Of a DNA stretch of 64,000 nt, positions 61,730-64,000 are shown in pieces (within the stretch, counting starts at the first letter, position 1; every line of letters begins with the position of its first letter). The translations under genes were made by a program, and so were the position numbers. The notes beneath the pieces were generated by a model. The model ran no database searches. It had not been told where the DNA came from and saw only the letters and a program-made list of their open reading frames with translations. This DNA is from Lingula anatina (taxonomy: Eukaryota > Brachiopoda > Lingulata > Lingulida > Lingulidae): NCBI RefSeq assembly GCF_001039355.2, contig NW_019775385.1:262087-326086 (forward strand), written 5' to 3'.

Positions 61730-61894
61730 TATGTACACGTAAAGCTTTGTAAAGTCCCTTTTGTCACACATCATAGATAATAAATTTTGTCTTGAATGAG
61801 TTATAATAATGGTTTGTTATAATGATGATAATAATAATAATAATTACGACATAAATCTGAAATTGTATATTTCCTTTTGACCTTTATCATATTA

Positions 61895-62012
61895 GAAGTG
61901 GAGATGGACCTGGGGAAGCAGGTAGACGTGGAGTCCACGTGGAGCCCATTGTCATTGTCTTGGAGCCTGAGGAGATGTGGAAGGAAACTCATTGGAAGAG
62001 CGGGCAGGTGCT
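61895..62012 (+). pseudogene. Orphan copy of the lipid-transfer gene's last exon, disabled
   Basis: A splice-acceptor-like CATATTAG precedes AAGTGGAGATGGACCTGGGG, the same 20 bases that open exon 13 of the lipid-transfer gene (there after CATATAG). Translation gives KWRWTWGSR then a stop. An 11-base local duplication (ACGTGGAGTCC then ACGTGGAGCCC) shifts the frame, after which TWSPLSLSWSLRR continues to RAGRC and a TAG, aligning with TWSPSSLSWKL to RTGSC in the gene. It lies between the two transposon relics, on the opposite strand to the parent gene. No other exons of the gene are nearby. Confidence 0.8.
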
Positions 62013-62329
62013 AGGCATGTTTGTTAAATGGATTACAAAAAGAAAATTGATTAAATACGAATATACAGACTTGACATTTAATATGGAATATTTTTTCCAA
62101 ATCATAATTAATCAGTTTTTTTCCTATTTTGCTGACTGATAAATGAAAATAAGGATTAAAATCGTCTTTTAAAAACTTGAGATAATCTGTTCGATGTTAT
62201 TGTGACATGAGTCCATTAATTGAATTCACCAGTGAAGCAAACAAAAATACATTGCCTATTTTAAGTCATACGACAACCATTGAAAGCGATATTTTCGATC
62301 TCCATATTTTCCTAATTATCGTCTTTAAA

Positions 62330-63608
62330 AGAGTTACACGCCCCACAAAGGCCCCTCATGTGGGTGTCTAGACACAGCAATGGTCGCTGTTACGTCGGAC
62401 CTCATCTTGCCGCTACCAGAGCTTTCAAGCGACAAGGCATTCCTTAGAATGGGTTTTAGAGAGAGAATAAAATTTCAGGCAACGGTTAAGACTTGGCCAG
62501 TTTGGTTCAGTTTTGTTGTAGGACATACAGGCCGTTGATACAGCGAGTAATGACCTAGCCACATATTGTCTCTGTGGTTCAAATACGGCGATTTTGATGA
62601 CCAAGGTAGCTGCTCATTCCCTTGGTTCTGTAAGTTATCTGCTATTAAAAGTGCTCTGTGTGAACCGGCAATCTCATCGTGCAACCTAAAATTGTTCCTA
62701 AGGTGCCCCTATCAAATGATGGTCAAGTGGTTCCCAGAGTATTCCTCTATTTGATCTGGTTCAGGTTTTCATCGATGACTTCCATTAGTGTTTTGGCACC
62801 AATGTGGTATCCACTCCAAATAGTGATGCTTCCAATGACCCTAGTCACTTAAAAAGTGGCACACGTCTTGTCGTAGGCCTCTTCAGGATGTCTGTAAACT
62901 CTGTTTTGACCATTTTAGCGGTACGGGTGAAATCTGACTTCAATAAAGAAAGGCACGCGATTTCAGTGTCCTACCCAAAAATGGTCAGGGTCCCCAATTC
63001 ATTAGAGAAACAGACTACGCTGTTTAGCTGTTTACAGTGGCTTCCTCAGAGGTCGCCTGATATCCTAACCTGCTGAAACCATTTTGGTGTTCGCTAAGAG
63101 CCTTGAAAAAACGCGTTTTGGTGACAATTTGCCCCTCATTCAAAACGGACTGGATGGTTTCGGTTTAATTGCAGCAGCATATCCTGAAGGACAGTGAGTC
63201 CTGTAACCTGGTGGTAATTAAGATGTCGATACATTGGGCGTGGTCTCTGTGTAGGTGCATCAGTCTGGGCATAACCCTATAAAACTGTGCAGACCATTCC
63301 GTTTGACACAATAATCTGTCTGGCAATGTCTGTCTTTTTCGCACCATTCTGGCACAGCTTAACAATTTTAAAAAACACTGCTTAATTCATTTTACGCACT
63401 GCAAAACAGACCGTTTGCATGCAAAATTTCAAATTCTTCGATACAGTAGTTGCCGACATATGGATACTTTTTTGACAGAACCATCCTTCATCAAAGCCAA
63501 GCTTTGACCAGCCCAAAGGAGCACCAGACAATTAAAACACTGCATATTACACAATGCAGCAGTGCAACAGACTTGGTAGTCAGTTAATTGGTAGCGACAC
63601 ACCTGACT
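62330..63608 (-). mobile_element. Degenerate Tc1/mariner-like element, right copy (inverted)
   Basis: Read on the minus strand it starts GTCAGGTGTGTCGC at 63608. At about 62540-62684 it encodes a decayed transposase end: EIAGSHRALLIADNLQ, then LPWSSKSPYLNHRDNMW. That is recognisable as the H..A...DN.. and WP.SPDLNPIEN.W signature of Tc1/mariner DDE transposases. One of the catalytic acidic positions and several neighbours are substituted, and the frame is broken by stops. It is not functional. Confidence 0.78.
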
Positions 63609-64000
63609 TCATACTTCTCCAGTCAGATATCTTATGTGAGATCTGAGTTTTTTGAAAAAAGAAGGCATTTTTACCTAGGTATACCTTTAAAACTGAAATA
63701 TTCCATATTAAATGTCAAGTCTGTATAAGTGTGTATGTATTTGCATATGCATGTGCCTGTACATGTGGACATGTCTGTATGTGTTCAAGTGCGTGCATGG
63801 CTTATAACATGACTTTTGTAGTCCATGCAACCCCCTCCCGTGAATACTGTACGTCCGAGTAATGTTTTCCGCTTTGTTAAATACAGATCATTCCTCGCCC
63901 TCCCTTTTTATAGGTTTGATAGATTTATTCAAATCCATTAAAACAAGTTTGTTTGTCTATCATAATCATATTTTGCCTTCTTTAATTATGATTCTACGTG
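63609..64000. other. Window end, non-coding
   Basis: Contains a loose GT/ATG-rich stretch (about 63725-63800). No exon or repeat boundary seen. Confidence 0.5.

Noticed and set aside
1-64000. tRNA, rRNA and CRISPR arrays
   Set aside because: Looked for on both strands by eye; no cloverleaf with a convincing B-box, no rRNA-like sequence and no spaced direct repeats were found.

Overview
The window is nuclear DNA from a metazoan, almost certainly a marine invertebrate. Genes are split into small phase-1 exons with GT-AG introns. The products are animal families: group A bHLH factors, Link, PAN/apple, calcium-binding EGF and Ig domains, a GT11 fucosyltransferase and a large-lipid-transfer protein. 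Introns and spacers are AT-rich and full of microsatellites and small DNA transposons. Palindromes such as tacatgta, taggccta and taccggta recur, which I associate with molluscs, brachiopods, amphioxus and ambulacrarians. I cannot fix the phylum from the sequence. There are two N gaps (9282-9566, 57541-58016) and two single Ns (34356, 42401).

Layout: 1-15.7 kb holds three Fer3/PTF1-like bHLH genes (+ 2809-4970, - 10777-11482, + 14972-15670), with a Link-domain gene (- 6853-8242) between the first two. The middle bHLH gene has an extra A in an A7 run that breaks the frame inside the bHLH domain. 19.2-24.6 kb (+) is a nine-exon single-pass receptor with four PAN/apple domains and a tyrosine-containing tail. 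26.3-27.3 kb (-) is an intronless GT11 alpha-1,2-fucosyltransferase. 29.5-38.1 kb (-) is an adhesion-type membrane protein: signal peptide, one Ig domain, a run of calcium-binding EGF exons, a transmembrane segment and a short tail. 48.6-58.4 kb (-) is a 13-coding-exon lipid-transfer protein with a vitellogenin-type N-terminus and an unusual basic, tryptophan-rich C-terminus. 58.8-63.6 kb is mostly transposon relics.

The most important structural observation concerns assembly. Both single Ns lie exactly between two near-identical direct copies: 32.37-34.3 kb repeats as 34.36-36.7 kb, and 36.81-42.40 kb repeats as 42.40-47.91 kb. In each case the end of one contig repeats the start of the next. 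This is what unmerged alleles of a highly heterozygous animal would give, so the apparent five-exon EGF duplication and the second signal/Ig block (42640-43645) are probably artefacts. The copies differ by transposon insertions and microsatellite lengths, which makes them useful as a haplotype comparison.

I see no operon-like logic. The bHLH genes look like one local family that arose by duplication. The PAN receptor, EGF/Ig protein, Link protein and fucosyltransferase are all cell-surface or secretory-pathway proteins, but nothing in the sequence ties them to one pathway.
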